A stretch of DNA of 64,000 nt, taken from the NCBI RefSeq assembly GCF_937881195.1, contig NZ_CALGFC010000025.1:62001-126000 (forward strand), written 5' to 3'. The DNA is from an uncultured Methanobrevibacter sp. (lineage in GTDB: Archaea > Methanobacteriota > Methanobacteria > Methanobacteriales > Methanobacteriaceae). Below are positions 26,038 through 35,312 of this stretch, piece by piece; the stretch's first letter is position 1; each line of letters begins with the position of its first letter. The notes below the pieces were generated by a model. It did not search any database. It saw nothing but the letters and a program-made list of their open reading frames with translations, and had not been told where the DNA came from. A program made the position numbers and the translations under genes.

Positions 26038-26811
26038 TTATTTTTCCTCAAAATCATTGGATATAAATTCATTATTTGTTTCAACAATTTTTGGAAGTTT
26101 TCCGATTGTCCCAATAGACTCTCCAACAATAATTAAAGCTCCTATAAAATGTTCTCTAAATTCTTCTGCAGCAGACAATCCGTTTTCAACTGCATCTTGA
26201 TCTAAAACTCCATTAACATTATTGCCTATTGAAGTAGCTAAACCATCAGCTATACATGCATTTTTACTTATTACAGTAACACAATCTGATCTTCCATAGC
26301 TAATAGAATATCCTACTGACCCTGAAGATGTACATATTCCCATCTTTTCATTTTTTGATTTATATTTAAATTCAAAACCTATTTCTCCACTTAATGGAGA
26401 TTCTCCTGCATATATTCCAAATATAACTTTTTTTTCTGGATAATTATTTAAAAAAGCTATATCTCCTCCATTTTCCAATATTGAATAATTTGAATTGTTT
26501 TTTGTGAGATAATCTAGCGAAAGTTCTGCTATTGTTCCAGCTAATGTAGCTGTAGGGCCTACATTTGCTATTTTTGATCCTTCAATCATTTTTCTTATTA
26601 TTTTAGGATTTGAAGAAATATCTTGATTTTTTGGTTTGTATGGCCTTAAAGTTTTGAAAAATAGGGGATTATTAGCTATATACTTCTTTAGAATATTTCT
26701 TTGGGTTACAATAAAATTATTTAAGTTAACATTTTCAGAATCAATATCTGAAACAACATTCATTTTAGTTTCTTCTATTGATATTTTTTTTTTAAAAATA
26801 GACTTATCCAC
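26038..26811 (-). CDS. UPF0280 family protein (ApbE-like fold)
   Basis: The 257-residue protein matches the UPF0280 family: VGPTATLAGTIAELSLDYL, an ENGGDIAF strand, GICTSSGSVGYSISYGRSDCVTV and SKNACIADGLATSIGN. The family is distantly related to ApbE flavin transferases and its archaeal role is unknown. The start is a GTG at 26811 embedded in GGTGG; an internal ATG 16 codons later is an alternative. It is convergent with PAN and the sRNA. Confidence 0.8.
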   Translation of the reverse strand: MDKSIFKKKISIEETKMNVVSDIDSENVNLNNFIVTQRNILKKYIANNPLFFKTLRPYKPKNQDISSNPKIIRKMIEGSKIANVGPTATLAGTIAELSLDYLTKNNSNYSILENGGDIAFLNNYPEKKVIFGIYAGESPLSGEIGFEFKYKSKNEKMGICTSSGSVGYSISYGRSDCVTVISKNACIADGLATSIGNNVNGVLDQDAVENGLSAAEEFREHFIGALIIVGESIGTIGKLPKIVETNNEFISNDFEEK

Positions 26812-27067
26812 CAGTGTTTATTTTAATTTTTTCATGATATAATATTAATTTTATTTTTAATTATTTATTTTTTTATTATTATATTTTTAATTATTTTTTT
26901 CATTAGTTTATTTTATTAGTTTATTTCATTATTTTATCTAATTATTTTATTATTTTATTATTTTTATAATTCTATCTTTTTGTTCTCTGTTTTTAAATTT
27001 AAATTTTCCAAATTCTTATATGATATTCAAAAAGCTTATTTAAAAGTTGAAACATAAATATAAACCA

Positions 27068-29068
27068 ATGTTTAATAGAGATGATGAAAAAATTGTTAAT
27101 GAAAATATAATCCTAAAAGGAAGGCCAAGCTTTTTTTTAAGCTGTAAGAAGGTATTTATTTTATTAATTATATTAGGGGCTGTTTCATACATTTCTCCAA
27201 TTGTAATTAATTATATAACTGAAATGCAAGTCCAAATAATTAGGTTTGTTGATTTACCTTTAACACAGGCAGCTACAATAATAACATTCTTGATCATATT
27301 TTTAATTATTTTATGGATTATTTGGACATTAATATCTTGGACAGGAAAAGAATATACTATTTCTGATAAGAGGGTTACCTATAAATCAGGTATATTATTT
27401 CAAAAAACAGTTCACATGCCATATTCAAAAATTCAGGATGTAATTATATCTCAAGGTGTTTTAGGGCGAATGGTATCTGTTGGAACTGTTACTGTATATA
27501 GTGGTTATGATGAATCTAAATTAGAGCTAAATAATGTTAGTAAACCTAAATTTGTTGAAGAAACTATTTTTTCTGAAATAAATAAACTTCAATCTTATTC
27601 AAATCAACCATATCAAAATGAATTTATTAGAGGTCCTAATTTCAGTAATGATAATTATAATAATTATGGGGGTTATAATCAGAATAATAATAATCATAAT
27701 TTAAATAACCATTATTCTGGAGATAATCATAATATAAATCAAAATAGGGATGTTAATAATAATCCTAATATGAATCGTAATTATAATTCAGGTTACAATC
27801 CTAATTCTAATAATAATATTAATAATTCTAATTATAACTCTAATTATAATCATAATCAAAACAATTATAATGTTAATGAAAGGTATAATGATAATATTTT
27901 GAATAATAATGGTGATTTAAACAATAATCAGAAAATTAAGTCTAAATATTCTTCTTTTGATGAAAATCAACAACCTAAAAGAGTTCATGATTCTATTAAT
28001 AATAATGATTTTCCATTTCTTAAAAAAGATAATAATAATCGCAATGTTGAAAATTTTGTAGAGAATCCTAATGAATATAAAAATTCTCCAAATTTTTTTA
28101 AAATTGATAATGAAAAAGAAAATTTAACTAATTCATATAATGATAATAAATTAAAAAAAGATTATGATGGGGTTAATATAAAAAAATCAGAACATGGAAA
28201 TTATTATAGTGGGGATGAAAATTTTGATCAAACTATGGATAGAGCGATTAATAATATTAATGGTGAATTAAAGTTTAAAAATAATCATCAAGAGTATAAT
28301 TCCAATGATAGGGCAAAATATGATGATATAAACAATGTAAATCAATTTAATAAATATTATAAAAGGGAAAATCCTAATTCATATAATATTCAGTTTAAAC
28401 CGGAGAATAATCAACGTTATAATTCTAAATCAGAGATTAATGATCCATATTCTAATCAATCTAATCAAAAATCAGATTTTGAAAATTTAGATAGGGATAA
28501 TTATAATCAAAATCCAAATTATCCATATAATCAAAATAGAAATAATCAAGAAAACCAATTTAATCAACAACAATCCTATAGAGATTCTAATATCCTTAAT
28601 AATGAGTATGAAAATTTAAATCATAATAATCATAATAATAATAATCATAATAATAATTATAATGATTATGATGATGCATACTCTGGTGATAAATACCAAA
28701 AAAATAATTCTTATGATGATAATAAACCTTATCAAAATAATAACTCTAATGATAACAACAATAGGTATCAACAGAATAATCTTAATTTAAACGATTCTAA
28801 TTATAATCAAAATAATAATCCTAATAATAACCAAAATAATAATCCTAATAATCAATATAATAGATATAATCAAGATAATCAGAATAATCATAATGGAATA
28901 GATAATCAAAATAATTGGAATAGTGAAAAAAATTATAATGATAGGAACCAAGATAATTATAATGCTAATTATATGAATAACAATAAAAATATTCAAAATA
29001 ATCATCTGAATAATAATGAAAAAGAAATTTCTATTATAGAAAGACACTTTAGAAAGTTTAAAAAATAG
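27068..29068 (+). CDS. Membrane protein with bacterial-type PH domain and a very long Asn-rich tail
   Basis: About 666 residues from ATG 27068; a TTG at 27047 is an alternative, and neither has a ribosome site. The N-terminal 175 residues form a complete small protein: two membrane helices (about 27-48 and 66-90) and a bPH2/YdbS-like domain (TGKEYTISDKRVTYKSGILFQ through VGTVTVYSG). The remaining 480 or so residues are low-complexity, by eye well over a third Asn, with Tyr, Gln, Asp, Ser and Lys. Less repetitive islands such as FDQTMDRAINNING and DFPFLKKDN interrupt it. The chain ends in a basic amphipathic IIERHFRKFKK. The tail would be cytoplasmic if both helices span the membrane and the PH domain is inside. 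The following gene starts right after the stop codon. Confidence 0.8.
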   Translation: MFNRDDEKIVNENIILKGRPSFFLSCKKVFILLIILGAVSYISPIVINYITEMQVQIIRFVDLPLTQAATIITFLIIFLIILWIIWTLISWTGKEYTISDKRVTYKSGILFQKTVHMPYSKIQDVIISQGVLGRMVSVGTVTVYSGYDESKLELNNVSKPKFVEETIFSEINKLQSYSNQPYQNEFIRGPNFSNDNYNNYGGYNQNNNNHNLNNHYSGDNHNINQNRDVNNNPNMNRNYNSGYNPNSNNNINNSNYNSNYNHNQNNYNVNERYNDNILNNNGDLNNNQKIKSKYSSFDENQQPKRVHDSINNNDFPFLKKDNNNRNVENFVENPNEYKNSPNFFKIDNEKENLTNSYNDNKLKKDYDGVNIKKSEHGNYYSGDENFDQTMDRAINNINGELKFKNNHQEYNSNDRAKYDDINNVNQFNKYYKRENPNSYNIQFKPENNQRYNSKSEINDPYSNQSNQKSDFENLDRDNYNQNPNYPYNQNRNNQENQFNQQQSYRDSNILNNEYENLNHNNHNNNNHNNNYNDYDDAYSGDKYQKNNSYDDNKPYQNNNSNDNNNRYQQNNLNLNDSNYNQNNNPNNNQNNNPNNQYNRYNQDNQNNHNGIDNQNNWNSEKNYNDRNQDNYNANYMNNNKNIQNNHLNNNEKEISIIERHFRKFKK

Positions 29069-29079
29069 TGTGTGTATTA

Positions 29080-30324
29080 ATGAGTTTTGACTATGATGTA
29101 GCTATTGTGGGCGGAGGACCGATTGGTTCAACTTTAGCATATAAATTAGCTAAAGAAGGCTATAAAGTAGCTATTTTAGATAAAAAAAGGGAAATTGGAG
29201 TTCCTTTACAATGTGCAGGTATTGTTAGTAAAAAATTGATGGATGTCAATGAAATACCAGATAATTTAATATTAAATAAAGTTAAAGGTGCTTATTTACA
29301 TTCTACTAATAAAACCTTGAAGGTAGAAAAAAATGATGTTGAAGCATTTATAATTGATAGAGTAGCTTATGATAAATTTTTAGCAGATAGGGCTATTTCA
29401 AATGGTGTTAAATTTTTCAATCAATATAAGGTTAATTTTATAGACTCTGAAAATGGCATAATTAAATGTCAAAATAACATAAAGATTTCTTCAAAGATAA
29501 TTGTTGGTGCTGATGGATCTAAATCATTTGTTTCCAGTTTAATAAATGATAAATTTAAATATTTTAATGCATCTCAATATTTGGTTGAAGTTAATGATTT
29601 CCATATAAATGAAAATAATAATACTTCTACTATTAATAATAGTTTTTTGGATGATAATTTTGTGGTAAAAGACAAGGCTATTGAATTTGTTGATCTTTTT
29701 GCTATCTCCAAAATTTTGCCTGGTTTTTTATGGTGCATTCCAACTTCAAAATCATGCTTTAGGGTAGGTTTATTTTCAAATAATTCTTATAAAGATCAAA
29801 AAACAATATTAAACTCATTTTTAGATAATGATGATAGATTTAATGAATCTAAAATAATTGAAAAATATCATGGGAAGATACCTATTTTTGATAAAAATAA
29901 AAAAATTGTAAAAAATAGAATAATTCTAATTGGGGATGCTGCATCTCAACTAAAACCAACTACTGGTGGTGGACTGATACTTGGCTTTGATACAACTAAT
30001 TTAGCTAAAGAGGCAATTATAAAATCTTTAGATAATGATAATATTAATTTTTTAAAAGAATATGAGAAAAAATTTAAAAAGAAATATTCTAAAGAACTTA
30101 GCTACCAAATAAAAGTTCAAAAAACTATTGAAAATTTATCGGATGAAGATTTGGATTATATGTTTACTAAATTGAAAGAAAAAAATGCAGAAGAGATTAT
30201 TTCTAAATATGGTGATATGGATAAACAGTCTGTACTTGTGAAAGAATTTATAAAAAGGGGTTTAATTTTTTCTATTATTCCAAAAGTTTTCTTCAGAAAA
30301 CTTGTTTCAATTTGGAAATTTTAA
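29080..30324 (+). CDS. Geranylgeranyl reductase family FAD-dependent oxidoreductase
   Basis: A flavoprotein of about 414 residues with an N-terminal dinucleotide fold (VAIVGGGPIGSTLAYKLA, Glu/Asp replaced by AILDKK at the end of strand 2), PLQCAGIVS, and the second FAD motif ILIGDAASQLKPTTGGGL. This is the pattern of the geranylgeranyl reductase family, which in archaea saturates the isoprenoid chains of membrane lipids. Several paralogues exist in methanogens, so lipid reduction is likely but not certain. The frame is open to a GTG at 29068 overlapping the previous stop; ATG 29080 fits the family start (MSFDYDVAIVGGG) better. It is probably co-transcribed with the PH-domain gene. Confidence 0.8.
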   Translation: MSFDYDVAIVGGGPIGSTLAYKLAKEGYKVAILDKKREIGVPLQCAGIVSKKLMDVNEIPDNLILNKVKGAYLHSTNKTLKVEKNDVEAFIIDRVAYDKFLADRAISNGVKFFNQYKVNFIDSENGIIKCQNNIKISSKIIVGADGSKSFVSSLINDKFKYFNASQYLVEVNDFHINENNNTSTINNSFLDDNFVVKDKAIEFVDLFAISKILPGFLWCIPTSKSCFRVGLFSNNSYKDQKTILNSFLDNDDRFNESKIIEKYHGKIPIFDKNKKIVKNRIILIGDAASQLKPTTGGGLILGFDTTNLAKEAIIKSLDNDNINFLKEYEKKFKKKYSKELSYQIKVQKTIENLSDEDLDYMFTKLKEKNAEEIISKYGDMDKQSVLVKEFIKRGLIFSIIPKVFFRKLVSIWKF

Positions 30325-30464
30325 TTTTTTTCATTAGTTTATATTCATAATATTTGGTTTATTTTATTTTATAGTTATTTTATTTAAAACTAAAATTATT
30401 AAAGGAGATATATTATAAAATTATATTTAATATAACTAATATTCAATTAAATAATAAAATCATG

Positions 30465-30590
30465 TTAATTATAGCTAATATTTAATCTAAATAATAATAT
30501 CCTGTTTATTATGATTAATATTTAATCTAAATAATAATATCCTGTTTATTATGATTAATATTTAATCTAAATAATAATAAGAATAATAAT
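30465..30590. repeat. Three 40-bp tandem repeats upstream of the flavoprotein gene
   Basis: A unit with TTTAATCTAAATAATAATAT followed by CCTGTTTATTATGATTAATA is repeated with an exact 40-bp period (TTTAATCTAA at 30481, 30521 and 30561). It ends about 25 bp before the ribosome site of the next gene and so overlaps its promoter region. Confidence 0.85.
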
Positions 30591-30612
30591 ATTCAAATTA
30601 AAAGTGATGATT

Positions 30613-31170
30613 ATGAAAACTAAAAAAATAGCTTGGGCAGTTACTGGAGCTGGAGAAAAAATTGAAAAAACTTATGAAACAATGGTTGATATACAAGAAA
30701 AATATGGAGATAAAGTTGAAATTAGAGTGTTTGTTTCAAATGCAGGTAAACAAGTATTAAAATTTTATAGACTTTTTAAGAAAATTAAAGAAAATTTTGA
30801 GCATGTTTCTTTTGAAGTTAATTCAAATTCTCCTTTTTTAGCTGGTGATGTTCAACTTCATAAATATGAATTTTTGCTTGTTGCTCCTTGTACTTCTAAC
30901 ACAGTAGCTAAACTTGCAAGTAGAATTGGAGATACTATGATTACAAATGCAGTAATCATGGGTCAAAAATCACAAGTCCCTGTTTATATAATGCCTGTTG
31001 ACTTTAAAGAAGGAGTTACAATAACTAAAATTCCAAATGGTAATGATCTTGTTTTAGAATTAACTAAAGAAGATATTGATTGTGTTAGAAAAATTTCAAA
31101 AATGAAAAATACTTTTGTTTTTGAAGATACTGATGAAATTTATAATATTTTTGAAAAGAATTTTGATTAA
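30613..31170 (+). CDS. Archaeoflavoprotein / dihydromethanopterin reductase (acceptor) family
   Basis: This protein of about 185 residues belongs to the flavoprotein (flavin-dependent decarboxylase-like) fold: KKIAWAVTGAGEKIEKTYETM, VFVSNAGKQVLKFYRL, a phosphate-binding LLVAPCTSNTVAKLASRIGDTMITNA, and VPVYIMPVD. It matches the AfpA/DmrX group, FMN proteins reported to pass electrons from ferredoxin or to reduce dihydromethanopterin. The physiological substrate here is not proven by sequence. GTGAT at 30604-30608 is the ribosome site, which supports ATG 30613 over the in-frame GTG and ATG just upstream. Confidence 0.78.
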   Translation: MKTKKIAWAVTGAGEKIEKTYETMVDIQEKYGDKVEIRVFVSNAGKQVLKFYRLFKKIKENFEHVSFEVNSNSPFLAGDVQLHKYEFLLVAPCTSNTVAKLASRIGDTMITNAVIMGQKSQVPVYIMPVDFKEGVTITKIPNGNDLVLELTKEDIDCVRKISKMKNTFVFEDTDEIYNIFEKNFD

Positions 31171-31368
31171 TACTTTTCATTAATTATTTTTTTTTATTAT
31201 GATGTATACTCATCATGATTATATATGTCTATTTATCTTCTTTTATTGATTCTATTTAATTATTTATTTATAAATCATTTTATTCAATAATTATATTAAT
31301 AAATAAAATAATTTAGTAAATAATATTGTTTATTAAATTTAAATAATATTATTTAGTAAGTAAAATTA

Positions 31369-31725
31369 TTATGAACAACTACATCCATTAGGAGCATCAT
31401 CATCATAATTTTTTTTCAGTTCTTGTAATGTTATTGATAAAAATGAATATTCAAATCCTGTATCATCAGTTTGTTTTAAAAGTGGAGCAATTCCTTTAAA
31501 ATAGCATTCAACATCTCCAGTATCTCCAATATTATATTTTAGTGACTCAGAACTTCTCATACCTTCAAAAAATTTTTTTATCTCACCTATGTCTGCATTG
31601 GGAGTTCTAAAATTAACAGTTAATATTCCTCCCTGTCTAGATTTAAGGCCAACATATTTTTGTAAAGTACTTATTTCTTCACCGGAATCCTTCTTAAAAA
31701 CAATATTTTCAGTTATTTCAGACAT
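31369..31725 (-). CDS. Small protein with a Cys-Ser-Cys-Ser C-terminus, unknown function
   Basis: I do not recognise this 118-residue protein. It is soluble, with an alternating strand/helix pattern (GGILTVNFRTPNADIGEIKKFFEGM; EYSFLSITLQELKKNY). It ends NGCSCS after an acidic hinge, and one further Cys lies in VECYFKG. The exposed terminal cysteines could bind metal or take part in redox or persulfide transfer, which is inference. A good AGGTGA ribosome site (31732-31737) supports the start. It is transcribed towards the archaeoflavoprotein gene. Confidence 0.65.
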   Translation of the reverse strand: MSEITENIVFKKDSGEEISTLQKYVGLKSRQGGILTVNFRTPNADIGEIKKFFEGMRSSESLKYNIGDTGDVECYFKGIAPLLKQTDDTGFEYSFLSITLQELKKNYDDDAPNGCSCS

Positions 31726-32610
31726 ATTTTCACCTATTTAGATTTAAATAATTTATGTAATATTTTTTACAACTTATATTATTATTAATTAATTTATTTA
31801 AGATTTATCTAATGTATAATTAATTAATATTTATTATTAATATTTATTTTTTCATCAATTGATTATATTATTAATTAATTTCTATTAGTTTAAATATAAT
31901 TATTATATTATTATTTAATTTAAATTAATTATTCAATTTAAATTAATTATTTAATTTACATTAATTTAAACGTGCTTTTAGGGATTGAATTATAATCTTA
32001 TAATTTAATTGTTGTTATTTAATTTTATATGTTTTTTTCTTTATAAATTTTTTATTGTATTTATTAATTCTACATTATTTTTCCAAATATTTATGATTCT
32101 TTTATTAAGCTTTTTATCAAGTTTTATAATATATTCATATAATAATTGATTAATAAAATATAAATCAAAATATATTAGTAATTTTATTAAAATTAATATA
32201 TAAAAACATTAAAATTATCTAATTGTTAAAAATATTCCTTATTTAGTATAAATAATATAATAAATTAGTATGAATATTTTTTAGATAGTTGATTGTAAAT
32301 AATAATTAATTATTATAATATGAAAATTAATAAATTATAATATAAAAATTGATAATATTTATATTATTTAAAAAATATACATTTTAATGTTAAAAAGTTA
32401 TTATTATTGATTTGAATAAAATTTTTACATAATTAAAATTCAATTTAAATTATTGTTTAATATATCGAATATAATTTCATTAAAAATGATTAAATTATAA
32501 AAAAACTGCATTTAATTTATTGTGTATATTTTAATATGCTTATTGTGTTATATATAGTTAATAATTACCTATTCATTAAATTTTAAAGAATAAATGGGAA
32601 GAGTGTTAAA
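31726..32610. other. Long AT-rich gap before the duplicated module
   Basis: Nearly 900 bp contain no ORF. TTTAAATTAATTATTTAATT units recur at 31900-31960. The only GC-richer patch is AACGTGCTTTTAGGGATTGA near 31968, which has no partner repeat and so is not a CRISPR fragment I can support. The promoter of the first regulator gene must lie near the right end. Confidence 0.4.
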
Positions 32611-33162
32611 TTGAATGAAACTATTAAAGATATTGGCTCTAGAGTAAAAGAACTTAGAGAGTTGTCAGAAATCACTACTAAAGAAATGGCTGAAGTTTGT
32701 AATGTAACTGAAGAAGAATATATTAGCTATGAAAATGGAGTGAATGATATTCCTGCAAGCGTTTTATATGAAATTGCTCATGAGTTTAAAGTAGATATGG
32801 GATTACTTTTAACTGGTGAAGAAACAAGAATGAATATTTTTAATGTTACAAGGAAAAATGAAGGAGTATCTGTTGAGCGTAGAAAGCAATATAAATATGA
32901 AAATCTTGCTGAGAAGTTCATTCATAAAAAAGGTGAAACTTTTATAGTAACTGTTGAACCAAAAGATATTGATGAGCCTTCTAAAAATACTCATCCTGGA
33001 CAAGAGTTTAATTATATCTTAGAAGGATCTTTAAAATTATACATACATGATAATGAAATTATTTTGAATGAGGGAGATTCTATCTTTTTTGATTCAACTT
33101 ATGAACATGCAATGAAAGCATTAAACAATAAACCTGCTAAATTTTTAGCATTAATATTATAA
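32611..33162 (+). CDS. XRE-family regulator with C-terminal cupin domain (copy 1)
   Basis: The 183 residues contain a helix-turn-helix at about 8-62 (IGSRVKELRELSEITTKEMAEVCN) and a single cupin at about 112-182 with HPGQEFNYILEGS and DSTYEHAMKALNN. Such proteins sense a small ligand through the cupin and regulate a nearby operon. It precedes an acyl-CoA synthetase gene and has a close paralogue at 35313, also followed by a synthetase. Translation appears to start at a TTG; the paralogue has the same TTG-AAT-GA context. Its natural target could be the repeat dyads between it and the synthetase gene. Confidence 0.85.
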   Translation: MNETIKDIGSRVKELRELSEITTKEMAEVCNVTEEEYISYENGVNDIPASVLYEIAHEFKVDMGLLLTGEETRMNIFNVTRKNEGVSVERRKQYKYENLAEKFIHKKGETFIVTVEPKDIDEPSKNTHPGQEFNYILEGSLKLYIHDNEIILNEGDSIFFDSTYEHAMKALNNKPAKFLALIL

Positions 33163-33173
33163 ATATAATAATA

Positions 33174-33380
33174 TTTAGTATTATATAAAATAATAACTAA
33201 ACAATCAATCTTTAGTATTATATAGAATAATGCTAAATAATCAATCTTTAGTATTATATATAATAATGCTAAATAATCAACCTTTAGTATTATATAGAAT
33301 AATGCTAAATAATCAATCTTTAGTATTATATAGAATAATAACTAAACAATCAACCTTTAGTATTATATAGAATAATGCTA
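33174..33380. repeat. Six 36-37 bp tandem repeats, most carrying a hyphenated dyad
   Basis: TTTAG starts recur at 33174, 33211, 33247, 33283, 33319 and 33356. Four of the units carry inverted arms, TTAGTATTAT and ATAATGCTAA, five bases apart, matching at nine of ten positions, with the tenth a G-U pair if transcribed; two units vary in the right arm. The array fills the whole gap between the regulator and its synthetase gene. It could be an operator array, or a set of RNA hairpins if the genes are co-transcribed. Confidence 0.85.
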
Positions 33381-33413
33381 AAAAAACTTTATTAACATAT
33401 CATGAGGAATTAT

Positions 33414-35084
33414 ATGTCATCTTTAATTAAAGAATTTATTAACCGAGTCGAATTTGACTCTTATAACGATTTTAAAAATAATTTTGAGTTTAAAGTTCCA
33501 GAAAATTTTAATTTTGCTTATGACGTTGTAGATAGATATGCTGAGGAAGATCCAGAAAAAATTGCACTTTTATGGTGTAATGATTTAGGTGAAGAAAAAA
33601 AGTTTAGTTTTAAGGATATAAAAGAATATTCAAATAAAGCAGCTAATTTAATAAAAAGCCATGGTATTAAAAAAGGCGATAAAGTAATGTTAACATTGAA
33701 AAATCGCTATGAATTTTGGTTTGCTATTATTGCTTTACATAAAATTGGGGCTATTCCTGTTCCAGCTACTCATATGCTCAAAAAAAAGGATATTATTTAT
33801 AGGATTGATAAAGCTAGCATTAATATGATTATATCTGTAGATGACTCTGAACTTCTATTAGAATTTGATAAAGCAGAAGAAGAATTAGGGGTTCCATTAA
33901 AAAAATTAGTGGTTACTTCTAATGATAATTCATTTTCTGGTTGGTTTGATTTTAAATCGGGTATTTCTAATTCAAGCGACTCTTTTCCTCGTCCTGAAGG
34001 TGCTGATGCAACTAGAAATGAAGATATAATGATAATTTACTTTTCTTCAGGGACTTCTGGTCAACCTAAAATGGTAGGGCATGATTTTAGATATCCTTTA
34101 GCTCATATAATAACTTCTAAATATTGGCATAATGCTATTGAGGATGGAATCCATCACACTTCTGCAGATACTGGTTGGATGAAAGCTGTCTGGGGAGGTT
34201 TGTATGGTCAATGGATTGTGGGAACTAGTGTTTTCATATATGATTATGACAGGTTTAATGCATTAAATTTAATTGAAAAAATTCAAAAATATAAAGTAAA
34301 TACCTTCTGTGCACCTCCAACAATATACAGATTTTTGATAAAAGAAGATCTTTCTAAATATGACTTTAGTAGTTTAAAATATTGTACAACTGCAGGTGAA
34401 CCATTAAACCCTGAGGTATATAATAAAGTTTATGATATTTTTGGATTAAAGCTAAAAGAAGGATTTGGTCAAACTGAAACTGTAATTAGTGTAGCTAATT
34501 TCATATGGGTAGAACCAAAACCTGGGTCAATGGGTAAACCTGCGCCATGTTTTAATGTGACATTATTGAATGGTAATGATGAAGAAGTAGATGTTGGTGA
34601 TGAAGGAGAAATATCTATAGAAACCTCCAATCTTCCTCCGGGACTTTTCAAAGGTTATTACAGGAATGAAGAAAAGACTAATGAAGTTTGGTATGATGAT
34701 TATTATCATAGTGGGGATACTGCTTGGAAAGATGAAGAGGGGTATTTATGGTTTGTAGGAAGAAATGATGATATTATCAAGAGTTCTGGATATAGAATTG
34801 GTCCCTTTGAGGTTGAAAGTGCTTTAATTTCTCATCCTAGTGTCTTAGAATGTGCAATCACAGGTAGTCCTGATCCTGTGAGAGGTCAGGTTATTAAAGC
34901 AACAATTGTTCTTTCAAAAGGTTATGAACCTTCAGATGAACTTAAAAAAGAGCTTCAAAACCATGTTAAAAAAGTAACTGCTCCTTATAAATATCCTCGT
35001 GTAGTAGAATTTGTTGAAGAACTTCCAAAAACAATCAGTGGTAAAATTAGAAGAGTTCAGATAAGAAATGAAGATAATAATTAA
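33414..35084 (+). CDS. AMP-forming acyl-CoA synthetase, medium-chain (MACS) type, copy 1
   Basis: This enzyme (about 556 residues) activates a carboxylic acid with ATP and CoA through an acyl-adenylate. It has the P-loop YFSSGTSGQPKMV near 208-220, TSADTGWMKAVWGGLYGQW, the adenine-binding TTAGEPLNPEV, EGFGQTET, HSGDTAWKDEEGYLWFVGRNDDIIKSSGYRIGPFEVE and the catalytic lysine in TISGKI near 543. The pattern is of the MACS branch, which in archaea has been linked to short branched acids such as 2-methylbutyrate (from memory). GAGG at 33405-33408 lies six bases before ATG 33414, which decides the start over an upstream ATG at 33402. It resembles the gene at 36216 closely along the whole length. 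Confidence 0.88.
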   Translation: MSSLIKEFINRVEFDSYNDFKNNFEFKVPENFNFAYDVVDRYAEEDPEKIALLWCNDLGEEKKFSFKDIKEYSNKAANLIKSHGIKKGDKVMLTLKNRYEFWFAIIALHKIGAIPVPATHMLKKKDIIYRIDKASINMIISVDDSELLLEFDKAEEELGVPLKKLVVTSNDNSFSGWFDFKSGISNSSDSFPRPEGADATRNEDIMIIYFSSGTSGQPKMVGHDFRYPLAHIITSKYWHNAIEDGIHHTSADTGWMKAVWGGLYGQWIVGTSVFIYDYDRFNALNLIEKIQKYKVNTFCAPPTIYRFLIKEDLSKYDFSSLKYCTTAGEPLNPEVYNKVYDIFGLKLKEGFGQTETVISVANFIWVEPKPGSMGKPAPCFNVTLLNGNDEEVDVGDEGEISIETSNLPPGLFKGYYRNEEKTNEVWYDDYYHSGDTAWKDEEGYLWFVGRNDDIIKSSGYRIGPFEVESALISHPSVLECAITGSPDPVRGQVIKATIVLSKGYEPSDELKKELQNHVKKVTAPYKYPRVVEFVEELPKTISGKIRRVQIRNEDNN

Positions 35085-35312
35085 TTTAAAATTATTAAGT
35101 AGTATTTAAATTATTATAACTAATTATATTTTAAATAAAATTATATTTTAAATAAATAATTAAATTTTAAATAAAAATAATTTGAAATCATTATAATTTG
35201 AAATCATTAAATGATATTATTAAATGATATTTGAATTATTCTGAATTAGTTATAAATAAAATAATAATATAAATAGAGAGTTAAATAATTAATGTGTTAA
35301 TGGGTGTTTATA
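35085..35312. other. AT-rich spacer with short direct repeats between the two module copies
   Basis: TTAAATGATATT and TTTGAAATCATTA-type direct repeats occur at 35180-35235. The dyads found at 33174-33380 are not present here, so the two copies of the module do not share that upstream element. Confidence 0.45.

Noticed and set aside
28787..29047. Minus-strand ORF rich in Ile
   Set aside because: It is the antisense of the Asn-rich tail: AAT codons read as ATT on the other strand.
31966..32000. Patch AACGTGCTTTTAGGGATTGA as a CRISPR remnant or RNA gene
   Set aside because: It occurs once only, and no stem or box motif is visible.
33174..33380. CRISPR-like array because of the 36-37 bp unit
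   Set aside because: The copies are directly adjacent with no unique spacers and no cas genes are near. It is a tandem repeat.
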